From Galbitalea sp. SE-J8 (GTDB taxonomy: Bacteria; Actinomycetota; Actinomycetes; Actinomycetales; Microbacteriaceae), in contig NZ_JAUASV010000001.1 of NCBI RefSeq assembly GCF_030345695.1, forward strand, positions 186,001-250,000: a DNA stretch of 64,000 bases, written 5' to 3'. The translations under genes were made by a program, and so were the position numbers. The notes beneath the pieces are model-generated. The model was not told the origin of the DNA. It did no database searches and saw nothing but the letters and a program-made list of their open reading frames with translations. This document shows positions 16,060-25,170 of this stretch, in pieces (the first letter of the stretch is position 1; each line of letters opens with the position of its first letter).

Positions 16060-19000
16060 ATGACCGACGTGCTCGACCGCTTCAGCGCGGTCACGCGCGC
16101 CTGGTTCGAGGGAGCGTTCGCCGCGCCGACGCCCGCGCAGGCCGGGGCCTGGGACGCGATCTCGACCGGCTCGCACGCGCTCGTCGTCGCGCCCACGGGC
16201 TCCGGCAAGACGCTCGCGTCGTTCCTGTGGTCGATCGACCGGCTCGCGTCCGAACCCGCGCCCGACGCCGCAACCAGCACCCGCGTGCTCTACATCTCGC
16301 CGCTCAAGGCGCTCGGCGTCGACGTCGAGCGCAACCTGCGCACGCCGCTCGTCGGCATCCAGCAGGCCGCGCGCCGGCTCGGCGTCGAGTCGCCGTCGAT
16401 CACGGTCGGCGTGCGCTCCGGCGACACCCCGACGGATGAGCGGCGACGGCTGCTGCGGACCCCGCCCGACATCCTCATCACGACCCCCGAGTCGCTCTAC
16501 CTCATGCTCACGAGCCAGGCGCGAGAGACGCTGCGCGGCGTCGAGACGGTCATCGTCGACGAGGTGCACGCCGTCGCCGCGACCAAGCGCGGGGCGCACC
16601 TCGCGGTGTCGCTCGAGCGGCTCGACGAGCTGCTCGACCGGCCCGCGCAGCGCATCGGGCTGTCGGCGACCGTGCGGCCGACGGATGAGGTCGCCCGCTT
16701 CCTCGGCGGACGCGCGCCCGTCGCGATCGTGAACCCGCCCGCGTCGAAGACGTTCGACCTCTCGGTCGCCGTGCCCGTGGAGGACATGACCGCGCTCGGC
16801 GAGCAGCCGGTCGCCGAGGGGTCCGCGTCGGCGAACCCGCCGCAGTCGTCGATCTGGCCGCACGTCGAGGAGGAGATCGTCGACCTCATCGAGTCGCACC
16901 GCTCGACGATCGTGTTCGCGAACTCGCGGCGGCTCGCGGAGCGGCTGACCGGGCGGCTCAACGAGATCGCCAACGAGAGGCGCGCGGCGGCCGACTCGCC
17001 GGTCGAGGAGCCCGCGAGCGCTCCCCCGCTGGTCGAGGAGCCCGCGAGCGCAGCGAGCCGGCGTCTCGAGACCACCACGGATCCTTCAGCGAATGAATGG
17101 TCTCGAGACGCGTCCTCGCTCCGCTCGGGCGCTCCTCGACCGGCGGAAACCGGTCGAGCCGAGGGAGTCGCCGACGGCGTCGCGGAGGAGCCCGCGAACG
17201 GAGCGAGCCCTCCCCCGCTGGTCGAGGCACCGCTGGTCGAGGCACCGCTGGTCGAGGAGCCCGCGAGCGCTCCCCCGCTGGTCGAGGAGCCCGCGAGCGC
17301 AGCGAGCCGGCGTCTCGAGACCACCACGGATCCTTCAGCGAATGAATGGTCTCGAGACGCGTCCTCGCTCCGCTCGGGCGCTCCTCGACCGGCGGAAACC
17401 AGTCGAGCCGAGGGAGTCGCCGACGGCGTCGCGGAGGAGCCCGCGAACGGAGCGAGCCCTCCACCGCTGGTCGAAGCACCGCTGGTCGAGGCACCGCTGG
17501 TCGAAGCACCGCTGGTCGAGGAGCCCGCGAGCGCAGCGAGCCGGCGTCTCGAGACCACCACGGATCGCTCAGCAGACGCATGGTCTCGAGACGCGACCTC
17601 GCTCCGCTCGGTCGCTCCTCGACCAGCGGCTGTCGGCGCTCCTCGACCAGCGGGCGCCGGCGGGATGCCGGCGCAGCTCATGGCGCAGTCGGGCGTGCTG
17701 CGCGGGGCGCCGCCGCTGCTCGCCCGGGCGCACCACGGCTCGGTGAGCAAGGAGCAGCGGGCGATCATCGAGGACGACCTCAAGCGGGGCGCGCTGCGCT
17801 GCGTCGTCGCCACCTCATCCCTCGAGCTCGGGATCGACATGGGCGCGGTCGACCTCGTCATCCAGGTCGGTGCGCCGCCGAGCGTCGCGAGCGGGCTGCA
17901 GCGCATCGGCCGCGCCGGCCACCAGGTCGGCGAGATCAGCGAGGGCGTCGTCTTCCCGAGCCACCGGGCAGACCTGCTGCACGCGACCGTCGCCACCGAG
18001 CGGATGCTGGCGGGCGCCATCGAGGCGATCGCGATCCCGCAGAACCCGCTCGACGTGCTCGCCCAGCAGACCGTCGCCGCGCTCGCGCTCGACACGCTCA
18101 ACGCCGACAACTGGTACGACACCGTGCGCCGCAGCGCGCCGTTCGCGACCCTGCCGCGGAGCGCGTTCGACGCGACGCTCGACCTGCTCAGCGGGCTGTA
18201 CCCGAGCGACGAGTTCGCCGAGCTCCGCCCGCGCATCGTCTACGACCGGGTCAGCGGCGAGCTCAGCGGGCGCCCCGGAGCGCAGCGGCTCGCCGTGACC
18301 TCCGGCGGCACCATCCCCGACCGCGGGCTGTTCGGCGTGTACCTCGTGGGGGCCGAGTCGACAGCGCGCGGCGGCGGACGCGTCGGCGAGCTGGACGAGG
18401 AGATGGTCTACGAGTCACGCGTCGGCGACGTCTTCGCGCTCGGCACGACGAGCTGGCGCATCGAGGACATCACGCACGACCGCGTGCTCGTGAGTCCCGC
18501 CTACGGCGTGCCGGCGCGGGCCCCGTTCTGGAAGGGCGACGGCATCGGCCGGCCCGCGGAGCTCGGCGAGGCGATCGGCCGGTTCTCAGCGGAGGTCGCG
18601 AGCTCGCTGCCGACCCCGCCGGTCCAGGAACGCCGCCGCCCGCTGGTCGAGGAGTCCGCGAGCGCAGCGAGCAGACGTCTCGAGACCACCACGGATCCTT
18701 CGGCGGACGAACGGTCTCGAGACGCGACCTCGCTGCCGACCCCGCCGGTCCAGGAACGCTATCGCCCGCTGGTCGAGGAGTCCGCGAGCGCAGCGAGCAG
18801 ACGTCTCGAGACCAGCACGGATCCTTCGGCGGACGAACGGTCTCGAGACGCGACCTCGCTGCGCTCGGGCGCTCCTCGACCAGCGGGTAGCGGCGCTCCC
18901 CGACCGGCGGGGGCCGTCGAGGAGCGGCTCGCGGCAGCCGGCCTCGACGCGCGCGCCCGCGGCAACCTGCTCGCGTTCTTCGCCGAGCAGAAGGCCGCGA

Positions 19001-21846
19001 CCGGCGCCGTCCCGACCGACACGACGCTCGTCGTCGAGCGGTTCCACGACGAGCTCGGCGACTGGCGGGTCATCCTGCACTCGCCCTACGGCATGCCCGT
19101 GCACGCGCCGTGGGCGCTCGCCGTCGGAGCCCGCATCCGCGAGCGGCTCGGCGTCGACGGCGCCGCCATGGCGAGCGACGACGGCATCGTCGTGCGCGTG
19201 CCCGACACCGACGGCGAGGCGCCCGGCGCCGAGCTGTTCCTGTTCGACGCCGACGAGCTGCGCGACCTCGTGACGGATGAGGTGGGCGGCTCCGCGCTGT
19301 TCGCGAGCCGGTTCCGGGAGAACGCCGCCCGCGCCCTGCTGCTGCCGCGGCGCGACCCGGGCAAGCGCAGCCCGCTCTGGCAGCAGCGGCAGCGGGCGAG
19401 CCAGCTGCTCGACGTCGCCAGGCGCTACCCGAGCTTCCCGATCGTGCTCGAGACCGTGCGCGAGGTGCTGCAGGACGTCTACGACCTGCCCGCGCTCCTC
19501 GCGGTCACCGGCCGGATCGCGAGCCGCGACATCCGTCTCATCGAGAGCGACACGGACATCCCGAGCCCGTACGCGCGCTCGATGCTGTTCGGCTACGTCG
19601 CCGCGTTCATGTACGAGGGCGACTCGCCACTCGCCGAGCGGCGCGCCGCCGCGCTCTCGCTCGACCCGACCCTGCTCGCCGAGCTGCTCGGGCGCGCCGA
19701 ACTGCGCGAGCTGCTCGACCCGGCCGTCATCGCGCGGACCGAGGCCGAGCTGCAGCGCCTCGCTCCCGACCGGCGGGTGCGAGCGGATGCGGAGGGCGTC
19801 GCCGACCTGCTGCGCGTGCTCGGGCCGCTGACGGCAGCGGACATCGGGGAGCGGCTGCAGCCCGCGAGCGGAGCCGCCGACCCGCCGGTCGAGGAGCCCG
19901 CGAAGGAGACAGGCCCCTCCCCGCTGGTCGAGGAGCCCGCGAAGGAGACAGGCCCCTCCCCGCTGGTCGAGGAGCCCGCGAGCGAAGCGAGCCGGCGCCT
20001 CGAGACCACCACGGATCGATCGGCGAACGAGCGGTCTCGAGACGCGACCTCGCTGCGCTCGGGCGCTCCTCGACCAGCGGAAACCGCTCGAGCCGAGGGG
20101 CTTGCCGACGAGCTCGCGCGGGCCGGGCGCGCGATCCGCGTCACGCTCGCGGGGGAGCCGCGGTTCGCCGCGATCGAGGACGCCGCCCGCCTGCGCGACG
20201 CGCTCGGCGCCGCGCTGCCCATCGGCATCCCGACCGCGTTCCTCGAGCCCGTGCCCGATCCGCTCGGCGACCTCGTGGCCCGGTTCGCGCGCACGCACGG
20301 GCCGTTCGACGCCGCCGACGTCGCCACCCGCTACGGTCTCGGCATCGCGGTCGTGACGGATGCCCTGCGTCGCCTCGGCGCGGACCGGCGCGTCGTCGAC
20401 GGCGAGTTCCGCGCCGACGCGACCGGCACCGAGTGGTGCGACGCCGAGGTGCTGCGACGCCTGCGCACACGCTCCCTCGCGGCCCTCCGCCGCGAGGTCG
20501 AGCCGGTCGACGGCCGCGCCTTCGCGCGCTTCCTCGCCGCCTGGCAGCACGTCGGGGTGGGCGACACCCGCCGCGAGCCCGTGCGGCCGCCGCTCACGGG
20601 CGTCGACGGTGTCGCGCAGGTGATCGACCAGCTCGCGGGCGTGCCGCTGCCGGCATCCGCGTGGGAGACGCTCGTGCTCCCGGCGCGCGTGCGCGACTAC
20701 GCGCCGACGATGCTCGACGAGCTCACCCTCGCGGGCGAGGTGCTCTGGACCGGCGCCGGCGCACTGCCCGGCAGCGACGGCTGGGTGGGCCTGCACCTCG
20801 CCGACTCCGCGCCGACGACGCTGCCCGCGGGCGGCGGGGTCGAGCTCGACGACCTGCGACACGCGATCCTGGAGGCGCTCGCGGGTGGCGGCGCGTTCTT
20901 CTTCCGCCAGCTCGCGGCCGCGGTCGGCACGGATGCGACGCAGGACGGCGAGCTGACCGCGGCGCTCTGGGCGCTGGTCTGGTCCGGCCTCGTGACGAAC
21001 GACACGCTCGCGCCGCTGCGCGCGTTCCTCGGCGGACCGACGTCGAGGCCGCGGGCGCGCTCGTACCGCGGACGGGCGCGCGGGCTGGAGCTGGGAGCGT
21101 CGCGAAACGACGCCGCGACGCCGGCGCCCCGCGGGCTCGCCCCGCGGGGCCCGAGATACCGCGCGGCATCGTCCTCCCCGCCCCTCGTCTCCGGCCGCTG
21201 GTCGCTCGTGCCGACGGGCGGCTCCGACGTCACCATCCGCGCGAAGGCAGCCGCCGAGCAGCTGCTCGAGCGCTACGGCGTCGTCACGCGCGGCTCCGTG
21301 GCGGCCGAGGGCGTGCCGGGCGGCTTCGCCACGACGTACCGGGTGCTCGGACAGCTCGAGGAGACCGGGCGGGCGCGGCGCGGCTACATCGTCGAGGGGC
21401 TCGGCGCCGCGCAGTTCTCCACCGGCGCGACGATCGACCGCGTGCGCAGCTTCGTCGTCGACCCGGATGCCGCGCCCGCCCTCGCGGCCGTCACGCTCGC
21501 CGCGGTCGACCCCGCGAACCCCTACGGCGCAGCTCTCGACTGGCCGGTGCGCGACAGCGAGTCGAAGCACCGCCCGGGCCGCAAGGCGGGCGCCCTGGTC
21601 ATCCTCGTGGACGGCGCACTCGCGGTGTACGTCGAGAAGGGCGGCAAGACCGTGCTGACGTTCACGGATGACGAGGCGGTGCTCGCCGCGGCATCCGCGT
21701 CCCTCGCCGCGACCGTGCGCCGCAGCCTCGGCCGCGCGCGCATCGACACCGTCGACGGGGAGTTCGCGGCGGGCACCGCGTTCGGAAAAGCGCTGGTCGA
21801 GGCCGGATTCGGCGTCTTCCCGCAGGGACTGAGACTGCGTGCCTGA
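16060..21846 (+). CDS. lhr: Lhr-family ATP-dependent helicase, enlarged by in-frame repeats
   Basis: 1928 residues; actinobacterial Lhr is normally about 1500. RecA1: APTGSGKT (47-51), ITTPESLYLML, DEVH (167-170), LSAT. RecA2: TIVFANSRR, AHHGSVS, ATSSLELGIDMG, QRIGRAGHQ. The winged-helix and Lhr core plus the ~400-residue C-terminal domain follow. The family unwinds DNA-RNA hybrids in repair. Three blocks are not Lhr: residues ~314-532 (inside RecA2), ~861-951 and ~1275-1344. They are translated copies of a 121-bp palindrome found elsewhere in the window as noncoding DNA. All copies keep the frame without stops. GACGAT 6 nt before ATG suggests a leaderless start. Nei follows after 2 nt. Confidence 0.92.
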   Translation: MTDVLDRFSAVTRAWFEGAFAAPTPAQAGAWDAISTGSHALVVAPTGSGKTLASFLWSIDRLASEPAPDAATSTRVLYISPLKALGVDVERNLRTPLVGIQQAARRLGVESPSITVGVRSGDTPTDERRRLLRTPPDILITTPESLYLMLTSQARETLRGVETVIVDEVHAVAATKRGAHLAVSLERLDELLDRPAQRIGLSATVRPTDEVARFLGGRAPVAIVNPPASKTFDLSVAVPVEDMTALGEQPVAEGSASANPPQSSIWPHVEEEIVDLIESHRSTIVFANSRRLAERLTGRLNEIANERRAAADSPVEEPASAPPLVEEPASAASRRLETTTDPSANEWSRDASSLRSGAPRPAETGRAEGVADGVAEEPANGASPPPLVEAPLVEAPLVEEPASAPPLVEEPASAASRRLETTTDPSANEWSRDASSLRSGAPRPAETSRAEGVADGVAEEPANGASPPPLVEAPLVEAPLVEAPLVEEPASAASRRLETTTDRSADAWSRDATSLRSVAPRPAAVGAPRPAGAGGMPAQLMAQSGVLRGAPPLLARAHHGSVSKEQRAIIEDDLKRGALRCVVATSSLELGIDMGAVDLVIQVGAPPSVASGLQRIGRAGHQVGEISEGVVFPSHRADLLHATVATERMLAGAIEAIAIPQNPLDVLAQQTVAALALDTLNADNWYDTVRRSAPFATLPRSAFDATLDLLSGLYPSDEFAELRPRIVYDRVSGELSGRPGAQRLAVTSGGTIPDRGLFGVYLVGAESTARGGGRVGELDEEMVYESRVGDVFALGTTSWRIEDITHDRVLVSPAYGVPARAPFWKGDGIGRPAELGEAIGRFSAEVASSLPTPPVQERRRPLVEESASAASRRLETTTDPSADERSRDATSLPTPPVQERYRPLVEESASAASRRLETSTDPSADERSRDATSLRSGAPRPAGSGAPRPAGAVEERLAAAGLDARARGNLLAFFAEQKAATGAVPTDTTLVVERFHDELGDWRVILHSPYGMPVHAPWALAVGARIRERLGVDGAAMASDDGIVVRVPDTDGEAPGAELFLFDADELRDLVTDEVGGSALFASRFRENAARALLLPRRDPGKRSPLWQQRQRASQLLDVARRYPSFPIVLETVREVLQDVYDLPALLAVTGRIASRDIRLIESDTDIPSPYARSMLFGYVAAFMYEGDSPLAERRAAALSLDPTLLAELLGRAELRELLDPAVIARTEAELQRLAPDRRVRADAEGVADLLRVLGPLTAADIGERLQPASGAADPPVEEPAKETGPSPLVEEPAKETGPSPLVEEPASEASRRLETTTDRSANERSRDATSLRSGAPRPAETARAEGLADELARAGRAIRVTLAGEPRFAAIEDAARLRDALGAALPIGIPTAFLEPVPDPLGDLVARFARTHGPFDAADVATRYGLGIAVVTDALRRLGADRRVVDGEFRADATGTEWCDAEVLRRLRTRSLAALRREVEPVDGRAFARFLAAWQHVGVGDTRREPVRPPLTGVDGVAQVIDQLAGVPLPASAWETLVLPARVRDYAPTMLDELTLAGEVLWTGAGALPGSDGWVGLHLADSAPTTLPAGGGVELDDLRHAILEALAGGGAFFFRQLAAAVGTDATQDGELTAALWALVWSGLVTNDTLAPLRAFLGGPTSRPRARSYRGRARGLELGASRNDAATPAPRGLAPRGPRYRAASSSPPLVSGRWSLVPTGGSDVTIRAKAAAEQLLERYGVVTRGSVAAEGVPGGFATTYRVLGQLEETGRARRGYIVEGLGAAQFSTGATIDRVRSFVVDPDAAPALAAVTLAAVDPANPYGAALDWPVRDSESKHRPGRKAGALVILVDGALAVYVEKGGKTVLTFTDDEAVLAAASASLAATVRRSLGRARIDTVDGEFAAGTAFGKALVEAGFGVFPQGLRLRA
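17026..17146 (+). repeat. 121-bp palindromic element, copy 1 (in lhr)
   Basis: Left arm starts CCGCTGGTCGAGGAGC, right arm ends GCTCCTCGACCGGCGG; CTCGAGACC and GGTCTCGAG face each other round a ~25-bp centre. Read in frame as PLVEEPASAASRRLETTTD. Confidence 0.9.
17275..17395 (+). repeat. 121-bp palindromic element, copy 2 (in lhr)
   Basis: Same sequence, orientation and reading frame as copy 1, exactly 249 bp downstream. Confidence 0.9.
17509..17629 (+). repeat. 121-bp palindromic element, copy 3 (in lhr)
   Basis: Full-length copy with a diverged centre (GATCGCTCAGCAGACGCA); same frame and orientation. Confidence 0.9.
18640..18735 (+). repeat. Palindromic element, copy 4, right arm cut (in lhr)
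   Basis: Left arm and centre are present; the right arm is replaced after CTCGCTG by the start of a 126-bp direct repeat leading into copy 5. Reading frame is kept (126 = 42 codons). Confidence 0.85.
18766..18886 (+). repeat. 121-bp palindromic element, copy 5 (in lhr)
   Basis: Full-length copy in the second Lhr insertion zone, same frame. Confidence 0.9.
19882..19959 (+). repeat. 2 x 39-bp tandem repeat (in lhr)
   Basis: Two 39-bp units encode P(P/L)VEEPAKETGPS; they derive from the left end of the palindrome and lead straight into copy 6. Confidence 0.85.
19960..20080 (+). repeat. 121-bp palindromic element, copy 6 (in lhr)
   Basis: Full-length copy in the third Lhr insertion zone, same frame and orientation as the others. 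Confidence 0.9.
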
Positions 21847-21848
21847 GC

Positions 21849-22652
21849 ATGCCTGAGGGCGACACCGTCTACCTGGCGGCGAAGAACCTGCGCGCCGCGC
21901 TCGCGGGCGAGACGCTCACGCGCTGCGACATCCGCGTGCCCGCGTTCGCGACCGTCGACCTCACCGGCGAGCGCGTCGACGAGGTCGTCAGCCGCGGCAA
22001 GCACCTGCTCATGCGCGTCGGCGATGCCACGATCCACACGCACCTCAAGATGGAGGGCGCGTGGCACGTCTACCGGCACGGGTCGGCCTGGCGGCGGCCC
22101 GCGTGGCGGGCGCGCATCATCCTCGAGAACGCGGAGCGGGTCGCGGTCGGCTTCGACCTCGGCATCGTCGAGGTCGTGCCGCGCACCGCCGAGGCCGAGG
22201 TCGTCGGTCACCTCGGACCCGACCTGCTCGGACCGGACTGGGACCCGGATGCGGCGGTCGCCAACCTCGCGGCGCAGCCCGACCGAGCGATCGGCGTCGC
22301 CGTGCTCGACCAGCGCAACCTCGCGGGACTCGGCAACGTCTACCGCAGCGAGGTGTGCTTCCTGCGCGGCGTGCTGCCGTCCCGCCGCGTCGGCGACGTG
22401 TCCGACCTGCCCGGGCTCGTCGCCCTCGCGCACCGCCTCATCGCCGCGAACAAGGACCGTCACCACCGCACCACGACAGGCTCGCTGCGACGCGATCCGC
22501 TCTGGGTGTACGGCCGGCGCGGGCGTCCGTGCCTGCGCTGCGGCACGGGCATCCGCACGGATGAGGCGTTCGGCGAGGCGTCGTCCGGGGGCGGGTCGCC
22601 CGGCGGCGGCCAGGAGCGCGTCGTCTACTGGTGTCCGCACTGCCAGACCTGA
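21849..22652 (+). CDS. nei: Fpg/Nei-family DNA glycosylase, endonuclease VIII type
   Basis: 267 residues. MPEGDTV supplies the catalytic Pro2 and Glu3; SRGKHLL supplies the conserved Lys; THLKMEG and QRNLAGLGNVYRSE are family motifs. The C-terminal zinc finger is CLRCG...WCPHC. It removes oxidised bases and cuts the strand. The start is 2 nt after the lhr stop, so the pair is one operon, as in mycobacteria where lhr and nei are neighbours. A Gly/Ser-rich stretch widens the zinc finger loop (EASSGGGSPGGGQ). Confidence 0.93.
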   Translation: MPEGDTVYLAAKNLRAALAGETLTRCDIRVPAFATVDLTGERVDEVVSRGKHLLMRVGDATIHTHLKMEGAWHVYRHGSAWRRPAWRARIILENAERVAVGFDLGIVEVVPRTAEAEVVGHLGPDLLGPDWDPDAAVANLAAQPDRAIGVAVLDQRNLAGLGNVYRSEVCFLRGVLPSRRVGDVSDLPGLVALAHRLIAANKDRHHRTTTGSLRRDPLWVYGRRGRPCLRCGTGIRTDEAFGEASSGGGSPGGGQERVVYWCPHCQT

Positions 22653-22723
22653 CGCGCGGCGCCGGTCAGGAGGGTGTCGTGCCGCTCAGGGGCGGGCCGC
22701 GCCGGATCAGAGGCCACGCCGGA

Positions 22724-23587
22724 TCAGAGGCGGGCCGCGAGCGGAGCGGTGAAGCGGTCGGCGAGTCGCTCGGTGAGCGCATAGCCGAACGGGACCACGC
22801 ACACCGGGCTCGTCGACCCGCGCATCACCTCGGCTCCGACCGAGCCGACGATCGCGCCGGCGAGCGGGCCGTAGCCGTGCGTGCCGACGACCACGAGCGC
22901 GGCATCCCGCGCCTCGGCGAGCAGCGCGGCGGCCGGACGTCCCTCGCGCAGCACCGCCCGCGCCCGCAGGCCCGGGAAACGCGCGGTCATCCGCGCGACG
23001 GCCGCGGCGAGCATCGCCGCGTGGTCGGCGCAGCTCTGCTCACGCGGCGACTCGAACCGCCCGTCGACCGGCACGACCCGCCAGGCGTGCACCACGACGA
23101 GCTCGCGCCCGCTCGCCAGCGCCTCGCCCGCCGCGAACGCGAGGGCGTCATCCGCGGTCTCGTCGTCGGTGTAGCCGACCACGACGGGGCCATCGCCGGG
23201 CGTCCAGTCGTCGGGGACGACGACCGTCGGCGTGGCCGAGCTCGCGGCGACCCGCGTGACGATCGAGCCGGTGAGGGCCGAGCGCACCGGCCGGGTGCGG
23301 TGCGAGCCGAGCACGAGCAGGTCGGCGTCGCGGCCCGCGTCCGCGAGCGCGTCGACGATCGGGGCGCCGAGCAGGTCGGCGCGGCACGGCGACTCGGGGG
23401 ATGCCGTGATGACGCGCACCATGAGTCCCGCGAGCCGAGCCCGGACGGCCTGGTCGCCGTGCAGCGGATGCTCCGGCACGCTGACCAGGCGCAGGTCGGC
23501 GGGCGTGCTCGCGGCGCGCGCCAGCGCCCAGTCGAGGGCGATGTCGCTCGCCCGCTCGGAGTCGATCCCGATCGTGATGCGTTCCAT
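22724..23587 (-). CDS. Universal stress protein with two UspA domains
   Basis: 287 residues made of two tandem Usp domains. Both end in the ATP-binding signature: VLGSHRTRPVRSALTGSIV...TPTVVVP and VVGTHGYGPLAGAIVGSVG...SPVCVVP. Double-Usp proteins are common in actinobacteria under hypoxia or stationary phase. It converges with nei. The 71-bp gap holds a 15-bp direct repeat CGCCGGATCAGAGGC-like pair next to the usp stop. The 227-bp upstream gap contains GC-rich direct repeats and no obvious promoter. Confidence 0.88.
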   Translation of the reverse strand: MERITIGIDSERASDIALDWALARAASTPADLRLVSVPEHPLHGDQAVRARLAGLMVRVITASPESPCRADLLGAPIVDALADAGRDADLLVLGSHRTRPVRSALTGSIVTRVAASSATPTVVVPDDWTPGDGPVVVGYTDDETADDALAFAAGEALASGRELVVVHAWRVVPVDGRFESPREQSCADHAAMLAAAVARMTARFPGLRARAVLREGRPAAALLAEARDAALVVVGTHGYGPLAGAIVGSVGAEVMRGSTSPVCVVPFGYALTERLADRFTAPLAARL

Positions 23588-23814
23588 ACCGCGAGCCTCG
23601 CGGCCGCGAGCGCGGCGCGGCAGTGCCGAAGGTCCCGCGTCGTCAGCGGCTTGGGGACCGGGTCCGGGCGAGTCCTGGCGGGGTCGGGTCGGCTGCGGCG
23701 CGCGGGCGCGCGGGGTCGGGTCGGCTGCGGCGCGGGCCGGGCGGGTCGTTCGCAGCGGCGCGCGGGCGCGGCGGGCCGGGCCGGGTCACCGAGGCCGGCG
23801 GGGCCGGGTCGCCG

Positions 23815-24351
23815 TCAGCGCCGCCAGCGGATGCCGAGCACGGCGACCGCGGCCACGATCGCCAGCCCGGCGGCGCCGAACGCGATGGGTGCGCCGTAGG
23901 TCGCGAGCTGCACCATGATCCAGGCCTGCTGCGACGCATTGTTCGTGTCCTCGACCGGTGCGAGCGCCACCTGCACGAGCCACACTCCGACGAGGCCGAA
24001 CCCGATCGCGAGCGCGACCAGGGCGATGACGAAGGGGTTGACCCGCACGCGGGACACGACCGCGTCGTCGGCGTCGGCATCCGCATCCGCATCCGGCTCG
24101 GTCGTGACGACGGTAGGCGGGGCAGGCAACGTGGCGGGCAGTGTGGCGGGCAGTGCGGCGGCCGTCGGCGCGACGGGCGCTGTCGCGACCGACGGCGACG
24201 GCGACGGCCGGCCGTCGACGAGCGAGCCCGCGGGCAGCACCGAGGGCGTGCCGATCGTGGGCCGGCGGTGCTGCGTGCGCACCTCGCCCACATACCCGCG
24301 CTGGAACGCGGGGTCGAATCGCGGGTCGAGAGGGCGGCCGTCGTCGGTCAT
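23815..24351 (-). CDS. Two-helix membrane protein of unknown function
   Basis: 178 residues. A polar N-terminal ~60 (FDPAFQRGYVGEVRTQHRRP) is followed by a Pro/Ala low-complexity linker with AALPATLPATLPAPP repeats and an Asp-Ala run (DADADADAD). Two transmembrane helices follow (PFVIALVALAIGFGLVGVWL and a second starting FGAAGLAIVAAVAVL) with a WRR end. It looks like a conserved Microbacteriaceae hypothetical. TAGGCT 5 nt before the ATG suggests a leaderless transcript. Confidence 0.65.
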   Translation of the reverse strand: MTDDGRPLDPRFDPAFQRGYVGEVRTQHRRPTIGTPSVLPAGSLVDGRPSPSPSVATAPVAPTAAALPATLPATLPAPPTVVTTEPDADADADADDAVVSRVRVNPFVIALVALAIGFGLVGVWLVQVALAPVEDTNNASQQAWIMVQLATYGAPIAFGAAGLAIVAAVAVLGIRWRR

Positions 24352-24360
24352 GCCCCGAGC

Positions 24361-25122
24361 CTAGCCGCCTTGACCGGATGAAGCCTCAGCTCCCGGGTGG
24401 AGCGGCCGCATGGTCTCCGGGCCCTCGCCCGTGACGGGCGCGACCTCGTAGAACTCCAGCCGCTCAGCGAGCTCGGTGCCCGCCGCGACCGCCTCGCGGA
24501 CGAGCTGCTCGTCACCGATGAGCGAGGGATCGAGCCAGTGCTGCCAGAGCTCGCGCGGCAGCGGCACGGGGTTGCGGTCGTGGATCGCACGCAGGTGCGG
24601 CACGGCATCCATCGTGAGGATCGTGGCCGTGAGCACCCAGCGCTCCGGGTCGTCATCGGGCCTCGAGCGGTCCCGCCACCAGGAGTACAGGCCGGCGAAC
24701 GCGAAGTCGTCGCCGGACGGGTCGTGGATGAAGTAGGGCGTCTTGCGCGGCTTGCCGGGGCCGGTGGCATCCGTGTGCCACTCGTAGTAGCCGGTCACCG
24801 GGATCAGCGCCCGCTTGCCCTCGACGCTCGCCCTGAACATCGAGGTCGTCGCGGCCGTCTCGGAGCGCGCGTTGAACGTCGGCCCCTTCATCTTCAGGTC
24901 CTTCGACCACGACGGGGTGAGCGACCAGCGGGCGAGCTCGAGCCGGCGCTGCAGCTCGCCGGCCGCGTCCCCGTTGCGGCGCACGCTCTCGATCACCACG
25001 GGGATCGGATCGGTCGGACGGATGTTGTAGCTCGGCCGCCAGTCGTGCACGTCGCCGCCCTGGGCGACGAACTCCTCGATGAGGTCGTTGACCTCGCTGT
25101 CGACCGCGAACCGCCCGCACAT
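24361..25122 (-). CDS. SOS response-associated peptidase (SRAP/YedK/HMCES-like)
   Basis: 253 residues starting MCGRF, which exposes catalytic Cys2 after Met removal. NARSET, YYEWHTD and the His in IHDRNPVPLP complete the SRAP active site. The family caps abasic sites in single-stranded DNA by a covalent Cys2 link. A TAGCCT box 6 nt upstream of ATG indicates a leaderless start, and any N-terminal extension would abolish function, so this start is secure. It ends 9 nt before the membrane protein start. Confidence 0.93.
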   Translation of the reverse strand: MCGRFAVDSEVNDLIEEFVAQGGDVHDWRPSYNIRPTDPIPVVIESVRRNGDAAGELQRRLELARWSLTPSWSKDLKMKGPTFNARSETAATTSMFRASVEGKRALIPVTGYYEWHTDATGPGKPRKTPYFIHDPSGDDFAFAGLYSWWRDRSRPDDDPERWVLTATILTMDAVPHLRAIHDRNPVPLPRELWQHWLDPSLIGDEQLVREAVAAGTELAERLEFYEVAPVTGEGPETMRPLHPGAEASSGQGG

Positions 25123-25128
25123 GCCGCC

Positions 25129-25134
25129 AGGCTA
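25129..25134 (-). promoter_or_regulatory. -10 box of the leaderless SRAP gene (TAGCCT)
   Basis: Minus-strand TAGCCT, 6 nt before ATG 25122. Confidence 0.5.
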
Positions 25135-25170
25135 CGCGGAGGGTCCGACGCGGGGGGTTCGTGCGGCTGG

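Larger units (their letters stand above)
17021..17518. repeat. In-frame tandem duplication, 249-bp period, inside lhr
   Basis: The block beginning at 17021 recurs at 17270 with almost no change (83 codons). Each copy holds one 121-bp palindrome and runs of the 15-bp unit encoding PLVEA. Confidence 0.9.

Noticed and set aside
17097-18890. Additional proteins on the opposite strand or other frames across lhr
   Set aside because: Their length comes from GC-rich frames and from the repeated palindrome; they duplicate each other and show no domain or start signal, while the lhr frame carries all helicase motifs.
16060-21846. lhr as a pseudogene because of its abnormal length
   Set aside because: The frame is uninterrupted, all helicase motifs are intact and nei follows after 2 nt; the excess length is entirely accounted for by repeats.
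22631-24381. Long plus-strand open frames over the UspA and SRAP genes
   Set aside because: Arg/Gly/Asp-rich shadow frames of the minus-strand genes, typical of ~70 % GC DNA, without conserved motifs.
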